Source: Paenibacillus sp. AN1007 (GTDB lineage Bacteria; Bacillota; Bacilli; Paenibacillales; Paenibacillaceae). From it: DNA of 64,000 nt. The DNA is taken from assembly GCF_040702995.1 (NCBI RefSeq), contig NZ_CP159992.1:3373501-3437500 (forward strand), in the 5' to 3' direction. Shown here piece by piece: positions 8,930 to 17,284 of this stretch. Numbering within the stretch: the first letter of the stretch is position 1; each line of letters opens with the position of its first letter. Under the pieces are notes generated by a model, which was given only the letters and a program-made list of their open reading frames with translations, did no database searches and was not told the origin of the DNA. A program made the translations under genes and the position numbers.

Positions 8930-10384
8930 CTAGTACGCTCTTGCAAACACAACGGTGTGTTTCGCCTGTTCGCCACAAGCCAGACATGTGTGCTTTTCCT
9001 CAGCAGGCTGGAACGGAATGTTCCGGCTGGTTGCACCCGTAACTTCTCTAACTTTATCTTCGCATGATTCCGAACCACACCATCCGGCGAGGGTGAAGCC
9101 GCGTTTGTTCTCCATCAGTTCTTTCATCTCATCCAGGGTATCTACCGAATAGAAGTTATCCGACATAAATGTACGTGCACGTTCAAGCATATCAGCCTGT
9201 ACCTGTGTCAGCATAGATTGAATTTCTTCCAGCAGATTCGCCTGCTCGACCACTTTCTTCTCTCCGGTAATCCGTGAAACGAGCACACAAACGCCGTTTT
9301 CCATATCACGCGGACCAATCTCCAGACGAATCGGAACACCACGCATCTCGTATTCATTAAATTTCCATCCCGGACGAACGTCACTGCGATCATCCATCTT
9401 CACACGGATGCCCGCTTTTTTCAGCTCCGCGAAGAGCTCGTCTGCACGTCCTACAACGGCATCCCGGGTTTTCGGTGGTCCAATTGGAATCATAACCACT
9501 TGAGTAGGCGCAACTTTTGGTGGAAGCACAAGACCGCGGTCATCTCCGTGAACCATAATCAAAGCTCCGATCAAACGAGTGCTGGTCCCCCATGAAGTGG
9601 TATGTGCCAGTTCAAGCTCATTGTTACGGCTCAAATATTGAATTTCAAACGCTTTAGCAAAGTTCGTTCCCATGTAGTGAGAAGTACCAGCCTGTACCGC
9701 ACGTCCGTCCTTCATCATCGCTTCAATCGAGAAGGTATCCACCGCACCGGCAAACTTCTCGGATTTCGTTTTCTGGCCTGTAATGACCGGAATAGCAAGG
9801 TATTCTTCAACCACCTCACGATAAATCTCAAGCATTTTCATCGTTTCTTCGCGAGCTTCTTCTTCCGTTTCATGCGCTGTATGACCTTCCTGCCACAAAA
9901 ATTCACTGGTACGTAGGAACGGCAGCGTTCTTTTTTCCCAGCGAACGACGTTAGCCCACTGGTTGATCAATACCGGCAGATCGCGATAGGACTGAATCCA
10001 TTTGGAATACATATGCCCAATAATGGTTTCAGACGTTGGGCGAATAGCCAAACGTTCTTCCAGCTTTTCTCCGCCTGCTTCGGTTACCCAAGGCAGTTCA
10101 GGGTTAAAACCTTCCACATGCTCTTTTTCCTTTTGGAAAAAGCTCTCCGGAATAAACATCGGGAAGTATGCGTTGCGATGGCCCGTTTCGCGGAAGCGGC
10201 GATCCATCTCATCCTTGATGTGCTCCCAGATTTCAAATCCGTCCGGTTTGAACACAATACAACCGCGGACCGGTGAGTAGTCCATCAGATCTGCTTTTTT
10301 AATAACATCAATGTACCAGCGAGAGAAATCTTCTCCCTGCGGTGTAATTTCAGTTACGAACTGTTTATCATTTTCCTTTGACAT
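8930..10384 (-). CDS. proS: Prolyl-tRNA synthetase, archaeal/eukaryote-like short type
   Basis: Charges tRNA-Pro with proline. It has 484 aa with class II motifs: RWEKRTLPFLRTSEFLWQEG (motif 2 region) and GTSTRLIGALIMVHGDDRGL (motif 3 region), then an anticodon-binding domain (VVMIPIGPPKT). The C-terminal domain has a four-Cys zinc site (CGSESC ... CLACGEQ) and ends with Tyr. It lacks the editing insertion of the ~565-aa bacterial type found at this locus in B. subtilis, so it belongs to the archaeal/eukaryote-like class. The ATG at 10384 has a modest GGAG site. It lies between rasP and polC. Confidence 0.96.
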   Translation of the reverse strand: MSKENDKQFVTEITPQGEDFSRWYIDVIKKADLMDYSPVRGCIVFKPDGFEIWEHIKDEMDRRFRETGHRNAYFPMFIPESFFQKEKEHVEGFNPELPWVTEAGGEKLEERLAIRPTSETIIGHMYSKWIQSYRDLPVLINQWANVVRWEKRTLPFLRTSEFLWQEGHTAHETEEEAREETMKMLEIYREVVEEYLAIPVITGQKTKSEKFAGAVDTFSIEAMMKDGRAVQAGTSHYMGTNFAKAFEIQYLSRNNELELAHTTSWGTSTRLIGALIMVHGDDRGLVLPPKVAPTQVVMIPIGPPKTRDAVVGRADELFAELKKAGIRVKMDDRSDVRPGWKFNEYEMRGVPIRLEIGPRDMENGVCVLVSRITGEKKVVEQANLLEEIQSMLTQVQADMLERARTFMSDNFYSVDTLDEMKELMENKRGFTLAGWCGSESCEDKVREVTGATSRNIPFQPAEEKHTCLACGEQAKHTVVFARAY

Positions 10385-10446
10385 AAGACTCCAGCGTCCT
10401 CCCATAACGACCAGCACTGATTCCTCAGTGCGCAATCAAACCGTAA

Positions 10447-11721
10447 TTATCCGTTAATTAAACGTAGTATATCATTATATGTTACAGCCAGCATCAGTAC
10501 AAAAAGCATCGCGAATCCAACAAAATGCACCATACCTTCCCGATTGGGATCAATCGGCCGGCCGCGAAGGGCTTCAATGCCCAAGAAAATAAGACGGCTG
10601 CCGTCAAGTGCAGGGATTGGAAGCAGATTAAATATCCCCAGATTGATGCTGATCATTGCACTCCAGTACAACAGACGATCCAAACCTGATCTAGCGACTT
10701 CGCCTGTTAACTCAATGGTTCTGACAGGCCCACCAATATCATCCAGCGCAAAGTTCTGCACAAGGTGCTGCAGTCCTTTGAAAATCAGCTTAGAAGTTTC
10801 AACCGTATACTTGCCAGAAAGCGCAAAGGTTTCAAAAAAGCCAGCTTGTCTCGTAGGGAACCCGAGTGAAACACCGACCTTTCCGCCCTCCTGTCCTGGT
10901 AATCCGGTAGGAGTAACCGAAACATCAAGTTCCTTCCCGTCCCGAATGATTGTCCAACTCATCGGTTTATCCTTCGACTCGGAGATTGAAGCAATAACCT
11001 TCTGCTGGTCTACTCCAACTGAGACACCATTGATACTCTTAATGATATCTCCATCTTGAAATCCAGCCTTTTCTGCAGGAGTGTTTGCTGAAACATCTGC
11101 TATTTTTATGTAGGAAGGATTCTCAACAGGAACACCACTCACCTGCACAAATATCGCGAATAATACAAATGCAAGAATAAAATTCATCATAGGACCTGCA
11201 AAAATGGCTAAGGCGCGCTGCCCTACAGTTTTACTGTTGAACCAGCGATCTTTAGGCGCAATCTGCATGCTAGAGTTTTTACTTACAATGACAGCCTGAG
11301 GATCGACCGAATACAGCGTACGCTCTCCGTCAACATCAAGCTCAATAATCAGAGCCTGTTCAAGATCTGCCCGCAAAACTTCACCTTTGATAACATTTTT
11401 GTACTTCTCAAGATTGCTTGTAAAGATCTTTTCGACTTTATCGTCTTTAACTCTTACACATATGGTTTGACCTGCATCAATCCCTAAAGTTTCCGGATCT
11501 TCACCCGCCATTCTAGCATACCCGCCAAAAGGCAGTAGCCGAAACGTGAATTGCGTTTCACCCTTCTTATATGAGAACATTTTAGGACCAAATCCGATTG
11601 CAAATTCTCGAACCAAAATGCCAGCGCGCTTAGCGAAATAATAATGGCCCCATTCATGAATTGCTACAATAGCAAAAAACATGATGAATATATAGATCGC
11701 AATTTTAAGAGTCTCTAACAA
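10447..11721 (-). CDS. rasP: Site-2 intramembrane metalloprotease RasP (RseP/YluC)
   Basis: Membrane zinc protease that cleaves substrates inside the bilayer, such as anti-sigma factors and signal-peptide remnants. It has 424 aa. TM1 carries HEWGH (zinc ligands and catalytic Glu, residues ~22-26). A PDZ domain lies around residues 200-290 (AGFQDGDIIKSINGVSV). The second zinc motif PALDGSRL is in a late TM helix. The start is TTG at 11721, six bases after AAGGAGGTG. In Bacillota rasP normally follows dxr directly; here lanA and lanM come between. The rest of the order (proS, polC) is standard. Confidence 0.96.
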   Translation of the reverse strand: MLETLKIAIYIFIMFFAIVAIHEWGHYYFAKRAGILVREFAIGFGPKMFSYKKGETQFTFRLLPFGGYARMAGEDPETLGIDAGQTICVRVKDDKVEKIFTSNLEKYKNVIKGEVLRADLEQALIIELDVDGERTLYSVDPQAVIVSKNSSMQIAPKDRWFNSKTVGQRALAIFAGPMMNFILAFVLFAIFVQVSGVPVENPSYIKIADVSANTPAEKAGFQDGDIIKSINGVSVGVDQQKVIASISESKDKPMSWTIIRDGKELDVSVTPTGLPGQEGGKVGVSLGFPTRQAGFFETFALSGKYTVETSKLIFKGLQHLVQNFALDDIGGPVRTIELTGEVARSGLDRLLYWSAMISINLGIFNLLPIPALDGSRLIFLGIEALRGRPIDPNREGMVHFVGFAMLFVLMLAVTYNDILRLING

Positions 11722-11755
11722 ACACTACACCTCCTTAACTTATTATGCATGCTCT

Positions 11756-11785
11756 AGAATAACATTATTCTTAATTAATTACCAA
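11756..11785 (-). promoter_or_regulatory. Candidate rasP promoter overlapped by a perfect palindrome
   Basis: On the minus strand TTGGTA (plus 11780-11785) and TATTCT (11756-11761) are 18 bases apart, a mediocre sigma-A match. The -10 is embedded in AGAATAACATTATTCT (11756-11771), two perfect 7-base arms around 2 bases, which could be an operator. It lies in the 84-base gap between the lanM stop and rasP. No terminator is seen there, so rasP may also be read from lanM. Confidence 0.35.
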
Positions 11786-11805
11786 GAAGTTTTTCAGGCT
11801 CCTTC

Positions 11806-14742
11806 CTATACATTAAGTTCTGGAATTTCCAGCGACAGAATAGAAGGAATCTCAGGATTATTCAATCGCAGTAAACCATAACCGAAGCCTGCCATTCCAG
11901 TCATAAGCCCTAATGGAAAATCCTTTGCTGAGATTTTATTATACTTCAGGCAAATTTCAAAGCCAAGCTCCTGCGCTGTTTTGGAATCTCTTGCTGAACC
12001 GAGTATGTTCTCCATAGATAATAAGATATCTATATTACCCAGACTCCCGTGGCACATAAATGGAGGCAAATGCAGCCCATCTTCTATTATTTTGGATTTT
12101 GCCGCATCAATCTCAGCAAGCATATCGGAGTCATCTATTCTTTGTAACATATGGAGCCTTGAGAGCCCAATACCAGGTGCTCCGTGACACCAATAAACCG
12201 CTTGAAATTCATTTGGCTGTTCCGATCGTTTGTCACGCCAATTATTATTCGTTCGACTGTAGTCTCTTCGCTCCATCTCCAGTAACAGCTTAGCAAAGCT
12301 TTTATACTCTTGCAAACCAGTAATGGCCCATAGTTCAACGAATGCCCAAGCATATCCACTTAGTCCATGTGATAGTCCGTTAAGCAGCACTTTGTTATTT
12401 TCCTTACGATCCTCTAATTCACGTTTAAGATGCTCTCCACATTCACAAGCCAGTAGTTTGAATTCGGCATTGGAGGTTTGTGAGTACAGTTGAGTAAGCA
12501 GTATTACAGCTCCAGCACTGCCACCAACCACATCAAGCTGCTTGTCATCTTTAATTATGGACCTTATTTTATCTATATATGTTAAAGCTTCTTTATAATA
12601 TTTCTGCTCTTTCCATAGAAACGAAACCTGAATCAGCGTATACGCGTATCCCAACAAGCCGCTAAAAAGAGAAAGATTCTTCTCCTGCACATCCGTTATC
12701 GTATCAAGACAGGTTTGAAGCGCTTCTTTGGCAAAAGCGCTGTATCTTGAATCTCCCGATTCATTGCCGAGATAAGCTAGAAACAGCACAATTCCAAGAG
12801 AACCATCATATAAAGAAGGCTCTAAAATCCCGATGTAATGTCCACCATCTGTGATCGGTTTACGATCAACCCATATGATCGTTTTTTTATCCTGATCCCA
12901 TGCTGCATGTGCAATTAACTCATCGCCAATCCTCATGGCCGCTTTCAAAAAATCCCCATGGCTGTCTACCTGCTGCTCAACAGCATTTGAGTTCATCCCA
13001 TTTAGAGATTTTCCAAACGAGGTAAGTGACATCTTTAAATATCTTAATTGTTTCTCAAAATCCTGTTTACTAAGTCTGTCTAACTGCTCGTGAACTCTTT
13101 CCAGCCCTGCTGCTTTGAAACCAAGGTGTACAATCTCCTTGCTGGACTGAATCGTGATATGTCGAGATTCCATGTCAAAGTTAAATACAGGAATCTCCTG
13201 CTGCAGTAAACAATCCATTTCATAAGGGACAATTTTGCTGTAGTAAGGCGTGTATACTGAACTCCTTTGAAAGTGTTCAAACAATTGAATTCTTTTAGAC
13301 AGCTTTTGGAGGTAATCCGGATGTAAACTTGATTTAAGAAATTCCCCGTAGTCATTAGTCGATCTAAATATCATTCTCACTGAAACATCTTCAAAATCCT
13401 TCAACGGTCCATGAACTGATGCGAATTCATCTTTACATGCGTTAATGAATTGATACATCTCCGCAAAACCTTCCTGGATTTGGGTAATATACATCTCAAA
13501 GCCTATATACTGTCCTTGAAATTGCGGTCTGTTACGTCCGGGTTCTTTCGTTATTTTCTTGTTTACTAATTTCATTTCATCTGTGAAAGGAGAATCAATC
13601 ACTTCACTGATCAACTCATTGTTCTGATCTCCCCAATTACCAAGACCGCTCGTGTCCGTATCCTCCTGCGGCGTCCGCTTGAAGGGAATTAACATGCTGC
13701 TGAACACTGAACGATCCATCTCATCAAGAAACACTTTCCGCCAATCTTCATTCGTTTCGGACACAACTCGATTGGAAAATAAGGTTTCCATATCGATGAG
13801 GATTGGAAACTCTCCATCGGCAATAATATTCTCAAAATGAAAGTCTCTCGAGCCTAAAACATACAATAAGGCCACATATCCTCCATATCGATGGTAATAA
13901 CGGGCAACCTCTTCTTTGGAAGAACAACTTGTGTATTCTACGTATGACTGCCAGCCATATGCGCCGCAATCCACTGATTTCGTTGTTTTGTAGTTCATCG
14001 TATGATTGGTTTCATGGACCCAGTTCATCAGCTTTTCAAAACCTGTATCAATCTTGAGAGAGCGAGGCTTATAGATCAATTTATTTCCATCACCAAAGTA
14101 GAGTATGCTTACAGAACGACCCTTAGAATGGGTATCTCCAACCCCTGTTGAAATTCTCTCCAAGAAAAGATATTCTCTATTAAATTCATTTTGTAATGTA
14201 TTTAAATCCTTATTCAGATTGGTAATGATTTCTGTATGATATTCAATGAATCTTGTCGTTTCTTCAGTCATTAATTTAGCTAACACCGGATACATCATAA
14301 AAACCGATTCGACATATGCTTTATCATTCAATAGTACCGTATTATAGTACTGATAGCGGTCACCAGGTGTATCCCCCTGCAAAATTCCAGATAATCTTGC
14401 GATATGCAGCTCCTGAATTAATGTTCGAACACTCAAGTTAAACAATTTTGAATAGAGCTCTTCATACCAGCCGTGCATCAATGAATCTCTATTGCGTTGA
14501 AGTGATTCGTATTTTAACAGCAAAGCATCAAGACGCATCTGAGCAAACGTGAGAAAAGATTGAAAAAATGAACTGAACAGCTTCTGGGTCTGATTCGGGT
14601 AATCTTGAATACTAGACAGATTTAATATCTTGTCAATGGTTTCCACCCAATCCTGACTTGCTTTCGTTCCAGCCTTGGCATCGGAGCCATATGTCTCTAT
14701 AAGCTTTTTTCTGAAATCTATATTATTTGCACTACTATTCAA
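11806..14742 (-). CDS. lanM: Class II lanthipeptide synthetase LanM
   Basis: Bifunctional enzyme that phosphorylates and dehydrates Ser/Thr in a precursor peptide and then adds Cys thiols to form (methyl)lanthionine rings. It has 978 aa, usual for LanM. The N-terminal dehydratase (DUF4135) keeps LIYKPRSLKI, SRDFHFENIIADG, ILIDMETLF and MIFRSTNDY. The C-terminal LanC-like cyclase has repeated GxxG helices and zinc ligands Cys852 (WCHGAPG) and Cys897-His898 (MCHGSLG). All expected catalytic positions that I can recognise are present. The start is TTG at 14742 after AGGAGGG. The region looks richer in A/T than its neighbours, suggesting later acquisition. The only partner in view is the precursor at 14937-15158. 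Confidence 0.93.
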   Translation of the reverse strand: MNSSANNIDFRKKLIETYGSDAKAGTKASQDWVETIDKILNLSSIQDYPNQTQKLFSSFFQSFLTFAQMRLDALLLKYESLQRNRDSLMHGWYEELYSKLFNLSVRTLIQELHIARLSGILQGDTPGDRYQYYNTVLLNDKAYVESVFMMYPVLAKLMTEETTRFIEYHTEIITNLNKDLNTLQNEFNREYLFLERISTGVGDTHSKGRSVSILYFGDGNKLIYKPRSLKIDTGFEKLMNWVHETNHTMNYKTTKSVDCGAYGWQSYVEYTSCSSKEEVARYYHRYGGYVALLYVLGSRDFHFENIIADGEFPILIDMETLFSNRVVSETNEDWRKVFLDEMDRSVFSSMLIPFKRTPQEDTDTSGLGNWGDQNNELISEVIDSPFTDEMKLVNKKITKEPGRNRPQFQGQYIGFEMYITQIQEGFAEMYQFINACKDEFASVHGPLKDFEDVSVRMIFRSTNDYGEFLKSSLHPDYLQKLSKRIQLFEHFQRSSVYTPYYSKIVPYEMDCLLQQEIPVFNFDMESRHITIQSSKEIVHLGFKAAGLERVHEQLDRLSKQDFEKQLRYLKMSLTSFGKSLNGMNSNAVEQQVDSHGDFLKAAMRIGDELIAHAAWDQDKKTIIWVDRKPITDGGHYIGILEPSLYDGSLGIVLFLAYLGNESGDSRYSAFAKEALQTCLDTITDVQEKNLSLFSGLLGYAYTLIQVSFLWKEQKYYKEALTYIDKIRSIIKDDKQLDVVGGSAGAVILLTQLYSQTSNAEFKLLACECGEHLKRELEDRKENNKVLLNGLSHGLSGYAWAFVELWAITGLQEYKSFAKLLLEMERRDYSRTNNNWRDKRSEQPNEFQAVYWCHGAPGIGLSRLHMLQRIDDSDMLAEIDAAKSKIIEDGLHLPPFMCHGSLGNIDILLSMENILGSARDSKTAQELGFEICLKYNKISAKDFPLGLMTGMAGFGYGLLRLNNPEIPSILSLEIPELNV

Positions 14743-14769
14743 CAGTAACCCTCCTAATATAACGGACTT

Positions 14770-14775
14770 ATTATA
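14770..14775 (-). promoter_or_regulatory. Possible lanM promoter -10 element
   Basis: A perfect TATAAT on the minus strand lies 28 bases before the lanM start, downstream of the lanA terminator. The hexamer 17 bases upstream (GTGAAG) is a poor -35. It may give lanM its own weak expression; a chance match is also possible. Confidence 0.25.
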
Positions 14776-14841
14776 CCTTCTAAGGAGCAGATCTTCACAT
14801 CGAAAGTCAAGCCTGGTCTACAGTGCACTCTGTACATAAGT

Positions 14842-14890
14842 AAAAAGGTCACTTTTAGATCAATTATTGATCTGGAAAAGTGACCTTTTT
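14842..14890 (-). terminator. Strong hairpin terminator between lanA and lanM
   Basis: A long, nearly perfect inverted repeat: outer arms AAAAAGGTCACTTTT and its complement, inner arms AGATCAAT/ATTGATCT. It has T runs on both sides, so it can terminate in either direction. It lies 46 bases after the lanA stop and 99 bases before lanM. It would make the precursor mRNA more abundant than the synthetase mRNA. Confidence 0.85.
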
Positions 14891-14936
14891 CGTTAATATA
14901 ATACATATAAAATCCTGCTATAATCTCTCAAAAAAA

Positions 14937-15158
14937 TTAGGCCATACATCCTACCGTTTTACAAGAAAGAACGGACTCACAAAAAAGAGACGGGCATCTG
15001 TAAATCGTGATTGAAATAAATTCAGGATCGTTTTCTTGGTCAGATACCATGTTAACGAGATTGGCTTCACTCACCGAACCAGACGGATGTTCGAAATCAG
15101 CAAAAGCAGCTCTGAACTCAGGATTACGCATAGCCATAATTTGTTCTTGTACGCTCAT
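14937..15158 (-). CDS. lanA: Class II lanthipeptide precursor peptide (LanA)
   Basis: A 73-residue peptide. The leader resembles mersacidin-type class II leaders: MSVQEQIMAMRNPEFRAAFA, with the recurrent NPEFR motif, then an acidic stretch (DQENDPE). The C-terminal core is rich in ring-forming residues: Cys55, Cys60, Cys66 and Cys71 with Ser49, Thr51, Ser57, Ser62, Ser65 and Thr68. No Gly-Gly or Gly-Ala cleavage motif separates leader and core. The ATG at 15158 follows AGGAGG by ten bases. It lies upstream of lanM with a terminator between. The family call rests on composition and context; the exact mature peptide is unknown. Confidence 0.85.
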   Translation of the reverse strand: MSVQEQIMAMRNPEFRAAFADFEHPSGSVSEANLVNMVSDQENDPEFISITIYRCPSLFCESVLSCKTVGCMA

Positions 15159-15196
15159 AATTATAAAACCTCCTAAGAAAGATATAATACACCCAT

Positions 15197-15202
15197 AATA
15201 TA
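15197..15202 (-). promoter_or_regulatory. Possible extended -10 promoter for lanA
   Basis: On the minus strand TGGTATATT forms an extended -10 (TATATT at plus 15197-15202), 39 bases before the lanA ATG. No good -35 lies 17 bases upstream. The position fits, the match is moderate. Confidence 0.35.
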
Positions 15203-15251
15203 CCACAGAAAAAGATTAATAGCCAGTTTATTCAAACCTGCTGCATACAGC

Positions 15252-16400
15252 TCAAATAAAACGCAAAGAACTCGCTGCGCTGCGACAAATTTCGTCTGAA
15301 TGGATGATTTGCTCTACACTAGGATTTTGGATAGTGATATGTTTTTCAAGAATTTCTTCTAAAATATATTCAATCTGCAAAAATGAAATTTCCCCTTTTA
15401 AAAACCTCGCCACTGCAACCTCATTGGCCGCATTAAACGCCGTCGTTGCCGTCCCCCCCATTTGCCCACATTCATATGCCATTCTCAAACAAGGGAAACG
15501 ATCCAGGTCCATCTCTCGAAAATGAAGCTGTCCCACTTGGGCAAGTGACAATCGGTTAGCCGGAGAAGAGATACGATCAGGGTAGGTCAGTGCATATTGA
15601 ATCGGGACACGCATATCTGGAGTACCAAGCTGTGCAATGATACTTGTGTCTTCAAATTCCACATAGGAATGAATAATGCTCTCTGGGTGAAGCAGTACCG
15701 TAATCTGTTCGTAATCAAGCCCAAACAACCAATGAGCTTCAATAACCTCAAGGCCTTTGTTAACCATCGTTGCGGAATCAATCGTAATTTTGGAACCCAT
15801 AGACCAGTTTGGATGCTTAAGCGCATCCTCAACGGTAACATGCTGCAGCTGCTCTCGTGTAAGATGACGGAATGAACCACCTGACGCCGTCAGTGTAATC
15901 CCCGCCACACTTGAGCGATGCTCTCCGTTCAAACATTGAAAGATGGCCGAATGTTCACTGTCTACAGGTAAAATGGAAACCCCTTTTTCCGCAGCTTTTG
16001 CTGTAACGATATGGCCCGCTGTAACCAGAGTCTCCTTATTCGCAAGCCCAATCTGTTTGCCAGACTCGATTGCCGCAAGAGTAGACTCCAGTCCTACACT
16101 TCCTACGACTGCTGTAACAACGGTTTCTGCTTCCGTTCCTGCCGCAATTTCAATGAGTCCTTCCGAACCGTAATACAGCTTCGTCCCCGCTGGCACATAT
16201 GGAGCAACCTTGTCAGCCAGTTCCTTGGAGCCTACTGAAATCTTTTTGGGCTGATAACGTCTCGCTTGTTCAATGAGCAGGTCCGTATTACCTCCGGCCG
16301 CCAGGGCTTCCACTTGAAAGCGGTCTGGATGCATATCAACAACATCCAGAGTTTGCGTACCGATTGAGCCTGTCGAGCCAAGAATCGCTATTTTTTTCAT
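15252..16400 (-). CDS. dxr: 1-deoxy-D-xylulose-5-phosphate reductoisomerase
   Basis: Converts DXP to MEP with NADPH, the committing step of the non-mevalonate isoprenoid pathway. It has 382 aa: the N-terminal Rossmann motif [16 protein letters not shown], the NKETLV motif, metal/substrate residues in [38 protein letters not shown] and NKGLEVIEA, and the C-terminal [15 protein letters not shown] helix region. It starts at the ATG at 16400. It is part of the pyrH-frr-uppS-cdsA-dxr run, which also supplies isoprenoid precursor for UppS. Its usual downstream neighbour rasP is displaced by the lan genes. Confidence 0.97.
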   Translation of the reverse strand: MKKIAILGSTGSIGTQTLDVVDMHPDRFQVEALAAGGNTDLLIEQARRYQPKKISVGSKELADKVAPYVPAGTKLYYGSEGLIEIAAGTEAETVVTAVVGSVGLESTLAAIESGKQIGLANKETLVTAGHIVTAKAAEKGVSILPVDSEHSAIFQCLNGEHRSSVAGITLTASGGSFRHLTREQLQHVTVEDALKHPNWSMGSKITIDSATMVNKGLEVIEAHWLFGLDYEQITVLLHPESIIHSYVEFEDTSIIAQLGTPDMRVPIQYALTYPDRISSPANRLSLAQVGQLHFREMDLDRFPCLRMAYECGQMGGTATTAFNAANEVAVARFLKGEISFLQIEYILEEILEKHITIQNPSVEQIIHSDEICRSAASSLRFI

Positions 16401-16473
16401 TGCTGCACCTCACCTCTAATGAATCCCACGCCTGCTGTGCCCGCGCCTGTAAATCCAGACTACTTGTGCTCTT

Positions 16474-17277
16474 CTAATAAGGCAGTAACATCAGAATATG
16501 TACAAATGGAAACACCACGATCCAACTGTCACATCGATCCAGAATACCGCCATGTCCTGGTAGAAGATTACCTGAATCTTTAATGTTGTATACACGTTTG
16601 TAGGCCGATTGGATCAAGTCACCCATCTGGCCAACGACTGCACAGGCTATTCCGATCACAATGGCTCTCTCCCAAGAGAGCAAGCCATCAGAAGACAGAG
16701 CAAATACAACTGAAGTCATAGTGGAAATGACAATACCGCCAATGGCTCCCTCTACTGTTTTATTCGGACTGATTGAAGGCCAAAGCTTATTTTTTCCGAT
16801 CCATTTCCCTACAAAATAAGCTCCGGCATCACTCGCCCAGATCGAGCCAAGCAGCAGAAATGTCCAAAACAATCCATGAACTAAATGTCTGGATTCTGCA
16901 ATGTAATAGAACCCTGTGCCAATATACAGCACCCCTATAAAAAGCATAGCGATTGTATTAATCGGTAGTCTGTTCTTGGTCACCACCGAAGCGGTCATCA
17001 GAACCAGCATGACAATCCACAATATTTGAAACAAGGATAACGGTCTTTCATCCCATACCATTTCCCAAGGAAATACGATAGAGATAATTCCAGCATATCC
17101 AATCAGGGCTGAACCAGAAAAAGGCCTCACCCCGGTCATTTTTACAAATTCATAATAACCGATGAGAGCCATAAGCAAGACCAACCCGTGATACCAAGGG
17201 CCGCCAAGCATACAAAACCCCAAAAACAACACACCTGCTATAATTCCAGTCGTTAATCGCTGTTTCAACGGCTTCAT
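16474..17277 (-). CDS. cdsA: Phosphatidate cytidylyltransferase
   Basis: Makes CDP-diacylglycerol from phosphatidic acid and CTP for phospholipid synthesis. It is an integral membrane protein of 267 aa with about eight hydrophobic segments. The C-terminal CDP-DAG synthase signature is visible (SISPNKTVEGAIGG ... GQMGDLIQSAYKR ... GHGGILDRCDSW). It lies 7 bases downstream of uppS and 73 bases upstream of dxr, the standard order. Confidence 0.96.
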   Translation of the reverse strand: MKPLKQRLTTGIIAGVLFLGFCMLGGPWYHGLVLLMALIGYYEFVKMTGVRPFSGSALIGYAGIISIVFPWEMVWDERPLSLFQILWIVMLVLMTASVVTKNRLPINTIAMLFIGVLYIGTGFYYIAESRHLVHGLFWTFLLLGSIWASDAGAYFVGKWIGKNKLWPSISPNKTVEGAIGGIVISTMTSVVFALSSDGLLSWERAIVIGIACAVVGQMGDLIQSAYKRVYNIKDSGNLLPGHGGILDRCDSWIVVFPFVHILMLLPY

Positions 17278-17284
17278 CCTCCAT

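Noticed and set aside
14937..15206. Longer reading of the lantibiotic precursor with an extra 16 N-terminal residues
   Set aside because: The upstream codons have no ribosome-binding site, whereas AGGAGG is well placed for the ATG at 15158, which gives a normal class II leader.
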